Of a DNA stretch of 64,000 nucleotides, positions 55,121 to 64,000 are shown in pieces (within the stretch, counting starts at the first letter, position 1; each line of letters starts with the position of its first letter). The stretch is from QHXW01 sp035297145. GTDB lineage: Bacteria > Acidobacteriota > Terriglobia > Bryobacterales > Bryobacteraceae. The position numbers and the translations under genes are program-made. The DNA is taken from positions 19,161 through 83,160 of the forward strand of contig DATGZN010000007.1 of assembly GCA_035297145.1 (NCBI GenBank), given 5' to 3'. A model generated the notes under the pieces. The model did not search any database. It was not told the origin of the DNA and was given only the letters and a program-made list of their open reading frames with translations.

Positions 55121-55122
55121 GT
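55111..55122. promoter_or_regulatory. Perfect 12-bp palindrome over the -10 box (candidate operator)
   Basis: ACGTTATAACGT is identical to its reverse complement. It lies in the 94-bp divergent region between the Gfo/Idh/MocA gene and the M20 gene, where a dimeric repressor could control both. No regulator gene is adjacent. Confidence 0.4.
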
Positions 55123-55146
55123 ACACTCGGCTCGTCACCGCAAACT

Positions 55147-56457
55147 ATGATCGCCACCGGCCAAAGTTTCGAGCAGACGATCGCCGACTTCGTAGATCGG
55201 CGGCAAAGCCGACTTATAGAGCTCGCTCGTGGCCTGATTCGCATTCCATCCGAGAACACACCGCCCAGCGGAGCTGAGCGAGCCTGCCAGGAGTACATCG
55301 CCGAGGTTCTGCGCGCGAGTGGATGGCAACCGGAGTTGTACGACATCACCGAGGTGAAGGGTTTAGCCCAGCACCCGCTATTTCAGCCAGGCCGCGATTA
55401 CGGCAATCGCCCCAATCTTGGCGCTCGGCGGAAAGGTACCGGCGGCGGGCGATCTCTTGTACTATCGGGCCACATCGATACGGTTCCGCGCGGTACACAA
55501 CCCTGGACGCGTGATGCTTTCGGCGGAGAAGTGGATGGCAATCGCGTTTACGGCCGGGGTTCGAATGACATGAAGGCCGGGGTCGCCATGAATCTGTTCA
55601 TTGCGGAATCGTTGTCGGAGCTCGGCCTGCATCTTGCCGGTGACCTGATTTTTGAGACTGTGATTGACGAGGAGTTCGGAGGCGTGAACGGCACGCTAGC
55701 CGGACGCCTCCGTGGATTTAATGGTGACGCCGCGGTTATTGCCGAGCCTTCATTCCTTCGCATTTGTCCGGCGCAACGCGGCGGGCGCACGGCCCACATC
55801 ACGTTCCGTGCGCCGGGCGGCGTACTTACCGAGGGCGGCTTCCCCGGCCAGGTGGTTCAGCAACTCACACATTTTTTGTCCCAAGTGCCAGCGTTTGCCG
55901 CGGCGCGCCGCCAAAAGGCGCACGTACATGAGCTGTACGCGCGGCACGAGGATCCCGTCCCAGTCTCAATTACAAAAATTTTCACATCGCCATGGGGGAC
56001 TCGGGAACCAATCACAATCCCGGAGGAGTGCAAGGTCGAGTTCTTCTGGCAATTGATGCCGGGCGAGGCACAAGAGGATGTCGAGCGGGAGTTTCAGGAA
56101 TGGTTAGATGGCGTCGTCCAGTCCGCGCCGTCTCTTTTTTCGGAGGGGCCCGAAGTGACGTTTCCGATCCGGTGGATGCCGGGCTCTGCAATTCTGAAAT
56201 CGGAACCGCTGGTTCGCGAGTTGGCAGCGTGTGCGCAAGAGGTATTGGGCGCCGAACCTCCCATCGTTGGAATTGAGGGGCCGTGCGACATGTTCGTGTT
56301 TCACCAGGCATTCTCTATTCCCGCCGTATTATGGGGACCGCGCGGCGGAAATACGCATGCCGCGGATGAGTATGTGGAAATCGATTCTCTGGTTGCCGCT
56401 GCCAAGACTCTGATGCTCTTTGTCTGCCGGTGGTGCGGTCCAACGTCGCTCGATTAG
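55147..56457 (+). CDS. M20-family (ArgE/DapE-like) metallopeptidase/deacylase
   Basis: Cytoplasmic zinc hydrolase of 436 residues of the ArgE/DapE/ACY1 group, which cleaves N-acyl-amino acids or dipeptides. Visible ligands are His109 and Asp111 in SGHIDTVP, Asp141 in YGRGSNDMKAG, and the Glu175-Glu176 pair in DEEFGG. The dimerisation domain is interrupted by a glycine-rich stretch at about 225-245. No signal peptide. Substrate is not determinable; an N-acetyl amino acid or short peptide from the surrounding degradative genes is possible. It overlaps the convergent GH42-like gene by 4 bp at the stop codons. Confidence 0.9.
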   Translation: MIATGQSFEQTIADFVDRRQSRLIELARGLIRIPSENTPPSGAERACQEYIAEVLRASGWQPELYDITEVKGLAQHPLFQPGRDYGNRPNLGARRKGTGGGRSLVLSGHIDTVPRGTQPWTRDAFGGEVDGNRVYGRGSNDMKAGVAMNLFIAESLSELGLHLAGDLIFETVIDEEFGGVNGTLAGRLRGFNGDAAVIAEPSFLRICPAQRGGRTAHITFRAPGGVLTEGGFPGQVVQQLTHFLSQVPAFAAARRQKAHVHELYARHEDPVPVSITKIFTSPWGTREPITIPEECKVEFFWQLMPGEAQEDVEREFQEWLDGVVQSAPSLFSEGPEVTFPIRWMPGSAILKSEPLVRELAACAQEVLGAEPPIVGIEGPCDMFVFHQAFSIPAVLWGPRGGNTHAADEYVEIDSLVAAAKTLMLFVCRWCGPTSLD

Positions 56458-59027
56458 AAAATCTCGAACGCCGCAGTTCGCGTTTGGCCCGTGAGCAGGT
56501 CCTTCACTTGGACGGCCCACCTGCCAGTAGCATCGTTGTGTGCGACAGGAATCGTCCACACCGCTTGACCCGAAGGTGCCCGGAGATTGCCGGAGTAAAA
56601 CGATTTCTGATGGCCCGCGGGATCTGTGACCTCTACGTGCAGGATGTGGGTCGCCGCCGATGTGCGACCGTCGAATGAGATGCCGATATAGCCCGTCGCA
56701 CCGCGCGCGATCCGCTCCGGCGAACGAAGCACAAGCTCGGGCGCCTTGCGAGTCGATAACGCGTAAATCACCGGCTCAAACGGATCCAACTGAATGCTCA
56801 ACTCCCGCTTGTTTCCAACCAACCTGCCCGCACGGACGTCGTACACAAACATGGGTTCCGGCATGGTCAACTTCAGCGAACGCGGCCGGGCGAAGTGTTC
56901 ATTGGAGCGAAAGTCCGGCGGACCGAGTTCATCCACCCGCAGATCGGGATTGCTGAGCAGGCCCAGGATCGTCACATCGCCATTTCGGAATTGATGCAAT
57001 TCCACGCCGGACGCCGCTTTGCCATCCTCACCGGTAAGCGAAAACACGGGGGTGACGCTGGCATCGTGCAGTATGCGCGCCACGAGGTCTCGTGTTTCTT
57101 CGCCCTTGCCAAGCACGCGCTCACGATGATAACCAATCAGGTTTGCAACGAGGTGGATCGCCTTGCCTCGTCCAAAGGTATGTTCGGTGGTTTCGCTCTC
57201 GCTCGTTTTGCCGAATACATCAGCGAGTTGCTGTTCTGGCAACCTACGTCCGTGCTCGTCAAATCCGCCGGGGTCTCCATCAGCGATCACCACGCCACCC
57301 TGCGCAACAAAAGCCCGAATCGCCTGTGTCTCAGATGGAGACAATGCGCTCGAATGCGGCAGAATCAAAACGCGATACCCGCCGCGCAGCAGCTCGCCCT
57401 CTTCCACCTGGCCATAAGAAACAAATTTGTACTGAAGGCCGGCATCCTCGATGGCACGGCACCAGGATTCGCGTAGACGCAGAAAGTTGTTGTCGGTCCG
57501 CTCCGCTCTTGCACCGCGCATAGCCCAGGCTGCGCCGCGCGGTCTGGATTCCAACATCCACTCCACGCGCAAGCTCGGTTGCGAGTAATGAATGGCGATG
57601 GGATCCGACTGCCTCTGGCTATTGATGAGAAGCGCGCCAATCCCGTCTCGCAATTCGTTGTAATAGCCCGCTGACTCCTTGCCGCGAGGCTCGATTTCGC
57701 CACTGGGACCTACATACTCACTCTTGTCGTCCCAGAGAATCAGCCCGCGGTTCCCGTGCAGGAGCTCGAACCACACGCGATGTTTTTCCCATGAACCGTG
57801 CGCAAACCCTGTAGTCAGTACGGCCATGTCCGGATTGAGCGAGCGAATGATCTCGATGTTATTGCCAATGTCGTATGGCTCGATCGCCGTGAGCGATTTC
57901 ACGATTCGCGAGTAATCATAGCCGCCCCAGCCAGGCATTTGTCCGCCCCCGATGCCGACGTACGCCTCCGGATCCACCGAATGAATGGCATCGGTGCCCA
58001 TCTTCAGCGCATTCGCATAACAGATGTCCATCCACTCTTTGAAGTCCGCCCAGGCCGAGAAGTTGTCATCGCTCCGCTTCATGGCCTCATCGGTGGTCAT
58101 CGGCGTTACCTGATTCCATGCGGTAAAGTTCGATCCCCACTGCTGATTGAGCGCCGCCAGCGTTCCATATCGTTGCCGCAGCCACTCACGCATGGGAACC
58201 AGGGACTCGTCGGAAAAGTCGAAATCCCAAGCCGCCTCCAATTCCGCAATGCCGGTCTCATCGCCCAAACTGTAAAAAAACGGACGATACGGTGAGAAGA
58301 AAAGCGCTGATTCCACCAGCCGGTCGTGAACTTTCTTGAGCCACTCCGCATCCGTCAAACTCGGGTGGCGTTTGAACGGTTCCAGGCTGGAAGGGTCCTT
58401 CTGATGCGCGGCCCTTGCCTGCTTGAATTCCCATCCGTTGTCGCGGTCGGGGTAGTAGTGATGATAGGCGGAATAGAAATCGGTGGCGACATTTTCCGCG
58501 TACCACCGCAGATCATTCTTCAGCAGAAACTCCGGTGCGCTGCGGTTCCGGCCGACATACTCACTTCCGTTGATGCCCAGTTCCCTGAGTTTGGCGAACT
58601 GCTCGGGACTATAGTTCTGCCACATGATGATTGCGTAATCCCACCACTGGTGAACCGGCGGCTTGGCGACGAATGTGATTTGGGCGTTCTGGTCACGGTG
58701 GTCGGCTACGCCTTTCTTGTTGTGGCCGTCGAAAACAAGATGCGCTCTAATCTCGTTCTGCATGGCTTCGGTGCGACGAAGGTCTAGATCGAACCCGATG
58801 TCCGTCTCGTCATTCATCTCCACGGGGATCACGCGCCGGTCCACAACACGCCCGTACACGTCTGTCCATTCGACGGACAGTTGTCCCGTGCCCGTAGCGA
58901 GCGGAGGCGTGCGGAAGATGGCGTGCACCGGTCCAGTGCGTTCCAACGCCGTCGAAGGAAGAATCAACTCGGCAGCGTGTGTGGCAGGCACAGCACAAAT
59001 CGCAAACACAAAAAAGGCAGTCCGCAT
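56454..59027 (-). CDS. Secreted GH42-like beta-galactosidase family protein
   Basis: Predicted exported glycoside hydrolase of 857 residues. The ATG at 59027 starts the signal peptide MRTAFFVFAICAVPATHA; the frame is open to 59450 but that part is antisense to the next gene. The barrel has FFYSLGDETGIAELEAAWDFDFSD, then the typical GH42 stretch REWLRQRYGTLAALNQQWGS and later NRGLILWDDKSEY. A Rossmann-like trimerisation domain follows (YRVLILPHSSALSPSETQAIRAF), then beta domains. The catalytic pair cannot be fixed with certainty; the acid/base NE motif reads DE here. It is head-to-head with the CBM9-like hydrolase gene across 81 bp. Confidence 0.82.
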   Translation of the reverse strand: MRTAFFVFAICAVPATHAAELILPSTALERTGPVHAIFRTPPLATGTGQLSVEWTDVYGRVVDRRVIPVEMNDETDIGFDLDLRRTEAMQNEIRAHLVFDGHNKKGVADHRDQNAQITFVAKPPVHQWWDYAIIMWQNYSPEQFAKLRELGINGSEYVGRNRSAPEFLLKNDLRWYAENVATDFYSAYHHYYPDRDNGWEFKQARAAHQKDPSSLEPFKRHPSLTDAEWLKKVHDRLVESALFFSPYRPFFYSLGDETGIAELEAAWDFDFSDESLVPMREWLRQRYGTLAALNQQWGSNFTAWNQVTPMTTDEAMKRSDDNFSAWADFKEWMDICYANALKMGTDAIHSVDPEAYVGIGGGQMPGWGGYDYSRIVKSLTAIEPYDIGNNIEIIRSLNPDMAVLTTGFAHGSWEKHRVWFELLHGNRGLILWDDKSEYVGPSGEIEPRGKESAGYYNELRDGIGALLINSQRQSDPIAIHYSQPSLRVEWMLESRPRGAAWAMRGARAERTDNNFLRLRESWCRAIEDAGLQYKFVSYGQVEEGELLRGGYRVLILPHSSALSPSETQAIRAFVAQGGVVIADGDPGGFDEHGRRLPEQQLADVFGKTSESETTEHTFGRGKAIHLVANLIGYHRERVLGKGEETRDLVARILHDASVTPVFSLTGEDGKAASGVELHQFRNGDVTILGLLSNPDLRVDELGPPDFRSNEHFARPRSLKLTMPEPMFVYDVRAGRLVGNKRELSIQLDPFEPVIYALSTRKAPELVLRSPERIARGATGYIGISFDGRTSAATHILHVEVTDPAGHQKSFYSGNLRAPSGQAVWTIPVAHNDATGRWAVQVKDLLTGQTRTAAFEIF

Positions 59028-59108
59028 TTGCGTGCGATTATACAACTTACTTGCGCGAAGACATAAAGCCCTGGGATAACGATGCCGTGGCGTGGTACAT
59101 TCGCTCGC

Positions 59109-61985
59109 ATGAACCGAACGTTCTGGAGTTGGGGAGCGTGCTTTCTGTGGGGCTGCGTAATGTGGGCTGGCGAGGAGGCGCCGCTCACTATCCCCTCGGC
59201 TTCCAGCGCGGTGATCATCGACGGCCAACTCGACGATGCTCTGTGGCAGAGCGCTAGAGTTCTTACTCTTCCTTCGTCCGGGCCCTTTGGCACAGGCGGA
59301 GAAACACGCGTAGCCATTTGCGGGAGTTACCTTTGCATGTGTGCGCGACTGCCCGAGCCGGATCGCGTGGTCGCACATTCGACAGGAAGAAATCCGAACT
59401 GGTGGTCCGAAGACCTCGTCACGTGGAATATTCGCGTTCACGATCGCCACGCGCGGCGGAATCTGAATCTCTCACTTACCGTGAACCCGGTAGGCGCTTA
59501 CCGCCTCGAGGGTGCAGCCGGCGTCCAATCGCTGGAAAGTGACGGAAGAGTGCTGGTGGCTTCCCAGGTTGGTCGTGGTGAGTGGACCGTCGAGGCGGCA
59601 ATCGCGCTCGATGATTTTGAGCGGATCGGATTCTTGGATGTCCAGCGTGTGCGAGCGCCGAGGCCCGACGCGCCGGAAATGCGATGGTACTGGCCTGCGC
59701 CAAACGAGCGCGCCACGATGCGATTCGCCGAAACAAGTAACGCACCGCCTCCGGCGTTTTCTCACGTGCGGTCCCCAAAGGCCGATTCAACGCCACAGTC
59801 GGCCGAGTTGGCGTGGATACCACGAAATGCGTGGACGGAACAGCAGCGCAGCCACCTACAAGTTCCCACAATGCTGTCGAGGTCGCTCCAACGCCGCATG
59901 TCCGACATCGCCGAGCAGGAAAAGCAGGCCTGGAACCGCGTGGATTCGCGTGAGACATGGGAACGCTTCCGCGACCAGCGCTTGACTGCTCTCGGTGACT
60001 GGATTGGTCCGATGCCCGCCCGAACCCCGCTGCACACATTGGTGACGCGCCGGTTGAACTTGGGCACGGGCTTCGTCACCCAGAATCTCGTGTACGAAAG
60101 CCGCCCCGGGCTGCTGGTCACCGCCAATCTTTATCTTCCTGAGACTTTCGCCGGCCGGATCCCCGCGATCATGGTGGTGCACAGTCATCATGCGCCCAAG
60201 ACGCAATCCGAGCTGCAGGACTTGGGCATGACGTGGGCGCGCTCCGGCGCCGCCGTGCTCATTCCCGACCAGCTATGCGCGGGCGAGCGAATACAATCCC
60301 AACCTTGGCCGCGCGAAAGCTACTACGGAAGGTACGCACTTGGGACCCAGCTCCTCCTGGCGGGCGAAAGCCTCATGAAATGGATGGTCTGGGATCTGAT
60401 GCGCAGTGTGGACATGCTGAGTGATCGTCCAGAAATCGACCCCCATCGCATCGTCATGCTGGGCGCGGTGGCCGGCGGGGGCGATCCGGCGGCGGTCGCT
60501 GCTGCGCTCGATCCTAGGATCGCCGCGGTCATTCCATTCAATTTCGGCGAAGCCGGTCCGGAGGAGCACTACACGGAGGGCTCGCGCGAATACGATTTTG
60601 CAACCGCATGGCCCGGCTGGGGTGAATGGGAGACCACGCGAAGTCTGCCGCACAGCGCTGCTGGCCAGTTCTTTCCGTGGTTCTTGTGCGCCTCGGTGGC
60701 CCCCAGACCCTTCTTATATTCATTCGAAATCGGCTGGCCCATCGACGTGGAGCACGAACCGGCCTGGACACGCTACAAAAAAGTATTTGAGTTTTATGGC
60801 GCGCGCGATCATCTGGACGAGGTGCACGGGTTCGGTCCTTTTCCCGGCCCGGGAGAGTGCACCAACGTCGGCAGCTTGCTCCGAAAACGAATCTATCCGA
60901 TCCTGCATCGCTGGCTCGGGGTGCCGGCGCCGGCAAACGAATATCACGATCCTCTTCCGGATGCCGCACTCGCATGTTTAACGCCCGCAGCGGCAGTGGA
61001 GCTCCAGCCCAAACCTGCGGCTTCCATCGCGGTCGACATCGCGAAGGAACGCTTGGCATCGGCGCGGGCAAGAAAACTCCAGCTTGCCGGGTTGAGAGCA
61101 GCTCTTCAGGCGAAGCTGGGTGACATCGATCCGCTGCCCAACCCGTCAGTAACTCGACTTTGGGAAAAAACCGTGGCGCCGATCGTTGTCGAAGCGATGG
61201 CGATCGAGACAGAACCTGGCATCACCTTACCGTTTTATATTCTGAAACCGGAGCACCCTTCGTCCAATCGCATTCCCGCAGTGCTCGCCGTTGCGCAAGG
61301 TGGAAAAGCGCAGTTCCTGGTTCAAAGGGAACACGAGATTCTAAATCTGGTGCGTAGTGGTATCGCCGTCTGCCTGCCCGATGTGCGCGGTACCGGCGAA
61401 GTCGCGGCCACTTCGTCGCGCCTGCCGGGCGCTATGGAATTTGCGGTCACCGAACTCATGCTCGGCTGGACCTTGCCCGGCGCGCAACTGCGAGACCTTC
61501 GCACCGTGTTTCATTACCTGAAGTCGAGGCCGGATATCGATCCCGGACATATCGCGCTCTGGGGCGATTCGTTTGCCTCCACAAATCCTGATGACTTCGC
61601 ATTCGATCAAAGTGAAATGCAGGAGGCAGGCCCGTTCCCGCAGCACCAGGCCGAACCGCTGGGCTCCCTGCTGGTTCTATTAGCCGGGCTGTATGAAGAC
61701 TCGGTAACGGCAATCGCAGCGCGGGGCGGTCTGATTTCTTTTGTGTCCGTGCTCGAAGATCGTTTCTCTCATATTCCCGAAGACGTGGTGATTCCCGGGA
61801 TCCTCGAAGTAGCCGACGTTTCGGATATCATCGACGCGCAAGCTCAGCGACCTGTGTTATTAGAGAGATCAGTGGATGGACGCAACCGCCTCGACCGACA
61901 TTCGGATTCGCACCCACCCACAAAGGCTGATTTAGCTACCTGGCTGGCCACCCAGTGCGTGCAAACCGGTAACAGAGGGCTATAA
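59109..61985 (+). CDS. Secreted CBM9-like domain plus tandem alpha/beta hydrolase (first domain lacks nucleophile)
   Basis: Exported protein of about 958 residues; the ATG at 59109 gives a signal peptide (MNRTFWSWGACFLWGCVMWAG), while 59082 is an alternative. Residues about 25-190 look like a CBM9-like domain (VIIDGQLDDALWQSARVL). Two alpha/beta-hydrolase domains follow, related to 33178-35364 and 43249-45426. In domain 1 the elbow is G-A-V-A-G with Val454 in place of Ser, so it is probably inactive. In domain 2 the elbow ALWGDSFAS keeps Ser821, the reverse of the other two proteins. Likely role is ester removal from a bound glycan, by the second domain. Confidence 0.82.
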   Translation: MNRTFWSWGACFLWGCVMWAGEEAPLTIPSASSAVIIDGQLDDALWQSARVLTLPSSGPFGTGGETRVAICGSYLCMCARLPEPDRVVAHSTGRNPNWWSEDLVTWNIRVHDRHARRNLNLSLTVNPVGAYRLEGAAGVQSLESDGRVLVASQVGRGEWTVEAAIALDDFERIGFLDVQRVRAPRPDAPEMRWYWPAPNERATMRFAETSNAPPPAFSHVRSPKADSTPQSAELAWIPRNAWTEQQRSHLQVPTMLSRSLQRRMSDIAEQEKQAWNRVDSRETWERFRDQRLTALGDWIGPMPARTPLHTLVTRRLNLGTGFVTQNLVYESRPGLLVTANLYLPETFAGRIPAIMVVHSHHAPKTQSELQDLGMTWARSGAAVLIPDQLCAGERIQSQPWPRESYYGRYALGTQLLLAGESLMKWMVWDLMRSVDMLSDRPEIDPHRIVMLGAVAGGGDPAAVAAALDPRIAAVIPFNFGEAGPEEHYTEGSREYDFATAWPGWGEWETTRSLPHSAAGQFFPWFLCASVAPRPFLYSFEIGWPIDVEHEPAWTRYKKVFEFYGARDHLDEVHGFGPFPGPGECTNVGSLLRKRIYPILHRWLGVPAPANEYHDPLPDAALACLTPAAAVELQPKPAASIAVDIAKERLASARARKLQLAGLRAALQAKLGDIDPLPNPSVTRLWEKTVAPIVVEAMAIETEPGITLPFYILKPEHPSSNRIPAVLAVAQGGKAQFLVQREHEILNLVRSGIAVCLPDVRGTGEVAATSSRLPGAMEFAVTELMLGWTLPGAQLRDLRTVFHYLKSRPDIDPGHIALWGDSFASTNPDDFAFDQSEMQEAGPFPQHQAEPLGSLLVLLAGLYEDSVTAIAARGGLISFVSVLEDRFSHIPEDVVIPGILEVADVSDIIDAQAQRPVLLERSVDGRNRLDRHSDSHPPTKADLATWLATQCVQTGNRGL

Positions 61986-62021
61986 TCCGGCATCAATTCC
62001 GGCCACCTGGAGATGAACCTT

Positions 62022-63791
62022 ATGAATCATTTTCGCCATGTGACAACAGTGGTTATTCTGAGTTCCGCATTTACTTCAGCAGCGGAACTGCCCGCCACTT
62101 ACTACCGGCTCATGGAAACTGGTTGCGCCGCGGTGGAAAAACATTTGGACGAACAGCCGAATGCTGACCTGACCGCAATTGAGCACACGCAAGAGCGCCA
62201 CGCGGGTTCGTCTCTGGAGATCAACTGGGCCCACTTCGGCTATGCCATCCTTCCTCCGGCCGTGCTTTATGCCAAGCGGCACCCGGGGAACCGAAAGTAT
62301 CACGATCCACACATGCTGGAATTGGCCTTGCGCATTGGCGATCTACTTGCGGATGCCGATGAAAAGGGGATCTTCGAGGCGCGCCTGGACAGTGATTGGG
62401 ATACTTACATTTGGTTGGAGGCCTATCGGCTGCTGGCGCCGGAGTTGGGTGAGGCACGCCGGGAGCGATGGAAACGCCAGATCATTCGCAACGTCGCCTT
62501 GCTGGTGCCGGGTACCATCGATCGCTTGGATACCGCCTGGTATCAATCGCCATTCATTGGCACGTCCCCGAATCATTACGCGCAATGGGCGTCGCTGTTG
62601 TTGCTGAGCGGTCAGGTTTTTCAGAACCCGGAATGGGAGAAGCTAGGCTCAAGGATTCTCAGGCGCTTCGCCACGACCGAACAGTCTGCGGACGGTTACT
62701 GGGGCGAGCACAACAGCTCCGGGCCCACAACGGGCTACAACCATTTGACCCTTGCCAGCGTTGGTTTGTATTGGGAGCTGACACATGACCCGGACGCTCT
62801 GCCCGCGCTGCGCCACGCCACCACCCTCCATGAGAACTTCACATTTCTGGACGGCACACCGGTGGACGTGATTAACGATCGTAATCGGCACTGGGGCGCA
62901 CGATCCTGGGCGCACTTTGTCTTTTCTAATTTTTCTGACGGCCGCGGCTACGCTGAGTTTCTCGCCGGCTTCTTCGATCCCGAGCACCCGAACATGGACG
63001 TGTTGGGCAGAGTTGCCCAAGATGCGTTGTATTACCACGACGGTCCGTCCGAGCCCGCTCCACAAACGCTGCCAGCCTATTCATATCAGATGAGCGTGCC
63101 GGCGGGGATCCGGAAAACCGGCCCTTGGCAGGTGGCGCTTTCGGGTCTGATGAGCACACAGGCGATTCACAACCAGTTTTATCTGGATCGGCAAGGGCAC
63201 GTGAGTATCTTTCACCAGAAACTCGGTTTGATTGTTACCGGGGCGGGCTCCAAGCGGCAGCCGGAATTAGCGACGTTCTCGGAAACGCTCATGGGCCAGA
63301 CGGTTTACATGCCGATGAGCACACGGCTGCAGATGAACGACAAAGAAGACCGTCTGTCGCTTGCCTACAACACATTCTTCAGCGACTTATTCGTGCCGTT
63401 GCCGACAACCAATGAACTGTCGCTGCATTTCCGCATCGGCGCGCGGGGAAATCCCGCAGACAGTGCGCGACTGACCTTGCAGTTGGTCCTGAAAGCCGGC
63501 GAGATGCTCGAAACCGGCGGCGGGCAGAAGATTACTTTGGGAGCCGATCGAATCGAACTCGGCCCTGCCGAACTGGGCGGCTCGATTCGCCATCATGGAT
63601 GGTCGATGAAGGTTGACCCTTCGGCACGCCTGGTCTGGCCGGTGTACCCGTTCAATCCTTACGCGAACACGTCAGAGACCAGCCTGGCTTGGGCGGTGGG
63701 AGCGCTCTCTGTAGACCTTGCTCCCAAGAAAGTGAGTCCCACAAGCACGCACAAGGAGCAACAGATCAATTTTGTGATCAAGGTTGACTAG
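62022..63791 (+). CDS. Secreted protein of unknown function, alpha-toroid then beta-sandwich layout
   Basis: Exported protein of about 589 residues. The ATG at 62022 follows a CTGGAG site by 9 bases; an ATG at 62013 is immediately adjacent to that site and is less likely. The signal peptide ends near SSAFTSAAE. The first ~350 residues are helical with aromatic-rich repeats (DTYIWLEAYRLLAPELGEARRE, SPNHYAQWASLLLLSG, YWGEHNSSGPTTGYNHL). The rest is strand-rich (HVSIFHQKLGLIVTGAG). The layout recalls heparinase II/III-like or other polysaccharide lyases, but I recognise no catalytic signature, so this is only a hypothesis. Its stop codon abuts the presumed IS630 end, so the true C-terminus may have been altered. 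Confidence 0.72.
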   Translation: MNHFRHVTTVVILSSAFTSAAELPATYYRLMETGCAAVEKHLDEQPNADLTAIEHTQERHAGSSLEINWAHFGYAILPPAVLYAKRHPGNRKYHDPHMLELALRIGDLLADADEKGIFEARLDSDWDTYIWLEAYRLLAPELGEARRERWKRQIIRNVALLVPGTIDRLDTAWYQSPFIGTSPNHYAQWASLLLLSGQVFQNPEWEKLGSRILRRFATTEQSADGYWGEHNSSGPTTGYNHLTLASVGLYWELTHDPDALPALRHATTLHENFTFLDGTPVDVINDRNRHWGARSWAHFVFSNFSDGRGYAEFLAGFFDPEHPNMDVLGRVAQDALYYHDGPSEPAPQTLPAYSYQMSVPAGIRKTGPWQVALSGLMSTQAIHNQFYLDRQGHVSIFHQKLGLIVTGAGSKRQPELATFSETLMGQTVYMPMSTRLQMNDKEDRLSLAYNTFFSDLFVPLPTTNELSLHFRIGARGNPADSARLTLQLVLKAGEMLETGGGQKITLGADRIELGPAELGGSIRHHGWSMKVDPSARLVWPVYPFNPYANTSETSLAWAVGALSVDLAPKKVSPTSTHKEQQINFVIKVD

Positions 63792-64000
63792 TCTTCTGTC
63801 CCGGAGATAAGTGAACGAAGTACGGGCGTGATTCGTCTAAGATTTAGGGAGATCTTAGGTGCGTACCGGGCGACCCAAACAGCCGTTGCTATTGACCGAG
63901 GAAGAGCGGGAGCGGCTGGAGTCGCTGGCGCACCGTGCGCGGAGCCAGCCTCTTTTGGCGAGACGGGCTCGGGTTGTGCTGGCGTGTGCCGAGGGACTGG
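63791..64000 (+). mobile_element. Left part of an IS630-family element, cut by window end
   Basis: Begins just after a TA dinucleotide (63789-63790), as expected for IS630/Tc1 elements that duplicate TA. A candidate terminal stretch is CTTCTGTCCCGGAGATAAG. The transposase start follows at 63859. The right end and the second TA lie outside the window, so the boundary is not proven. Confidence 0.55.
63859..64000 (+). CDS. IS630-family transposase, 3'-truncated by window edge
   Basis: The N-terminal 47 codons of a helix-turn-helix transposase, open to the end of the window. GTG start after a GGGAG site. It reads RTGRPKQPLLLTEEERERLE and then LARRARVVLACAEGL, which matches the conserved N-terminus of IS630 transposases (GRPK...LT.EER..LE...LALR.R.VLA.A.G). 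The catalytic DDE residues lie beyond the window. Intactness cannot be judged. Confidence 0.82.
   Translation, partial: MRTGRPKQPLLLTEEERERLESLAHRARSQPLLARRARVVLACAEGL

Noticed and set aside
1..64000. CRISPR arrays, tRNA or rRNA genes, prophage
   Set aside because: No regularly spaced direct repeats, no recognisable tRNA or rRNA sequence, and no phage structural genes were seen by eye.

Overview
The window is about 64 kb of GC-rich bacterial DNA and most likely comes from an acidobacterium of the Bryobacterales / Candidatus Solibacter type. The lineage call is an inference from gene content. The supporting families are Oar-like TonB receptors with an N-terminal carboxypeptidase-regulatory domain, FtsX/MacB-type 'ADOP' permeases without an ATPase, a TIGR02999-type ECF sigma factor coupled to a Ser/Thr kinase with TPRs, CRTAC1 (FG-GAP/UnbV) proteins, dockerin-like PQQ proteins, and many secreted glycosidases and esterases with Sec, Tat or lipoprotein signals. 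I see no tRNA, rRNA, CRISPR array or prophage. Part of an IS630-family element enters at the right edge.

Layout. 1-11 kb: the end of an acyl-CoA synthetase, a GDSL hydrolase, a PilZ protein, a DUF885 protein divergent from a GH29 fucosidase, and two convergent ADOP permeases. 11-21 kb: a sigma factor-kinase operon on the minus strand. Two plus-strand genes follow, TIGR03118-like and DUF4123, and they share a 46-nt upstream element. Then come two divergent PQQ-repeat proteins. 20.66-21.2 kb: a peroxiredoxin whose peroxidatic cysteine codon is an in-frame TGA followed by a SECIS-like hairpin, so a probable exported selenoprotein. 21-29 kb: a GH5 glucanase, a coupled DUF4252 pair, a CRTAC1 protein, and a three-gene minus-strand operon (Tat-exported phosphatase-like protein, unknown protein, TPR protein). 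29.4-35.4 kb: a TonB receptor with promoter and terminator, then a tandem alpha/beta hydrolase.

35.4-53.6 kb: nine minus-strand genes with gaps of at most 46 bp and repeated ATGA overlaps form one apparent transcription unit led by a TonB receptor. After the receptor it encodes a sulfatase-fold lipoprotein lacking the formylglycine signature, a glycosidase-like lipoprotein, a Tat-exported tandem esterase, a P1/DmpA aminopeptidase, a GH20 hexosaminidase, a GH123/DUF4091-like protein, a small secreted protein and an M28-type peptidase. It reads as a SusD-less polysaccharide- or glycopeptide-utilisation locus. 53.7-64 kb continues the theme with a Gfo/Idh/MocA oxidoreductase divergent from an M20 peptidase over a 12-bp perfect palindrome, a GH42-like glycosidase, a CBM9-like/tandem hydrolase protein, a secreted protein of unknown function, and the IS630 end.

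The strongest candidates for something new are the selenocysteine peroxiredoxin, the shared 46-nt element beside the sigma factor-kinase operon, and three tandem hydrolases that have lost the catalytic serine in opposite halves.
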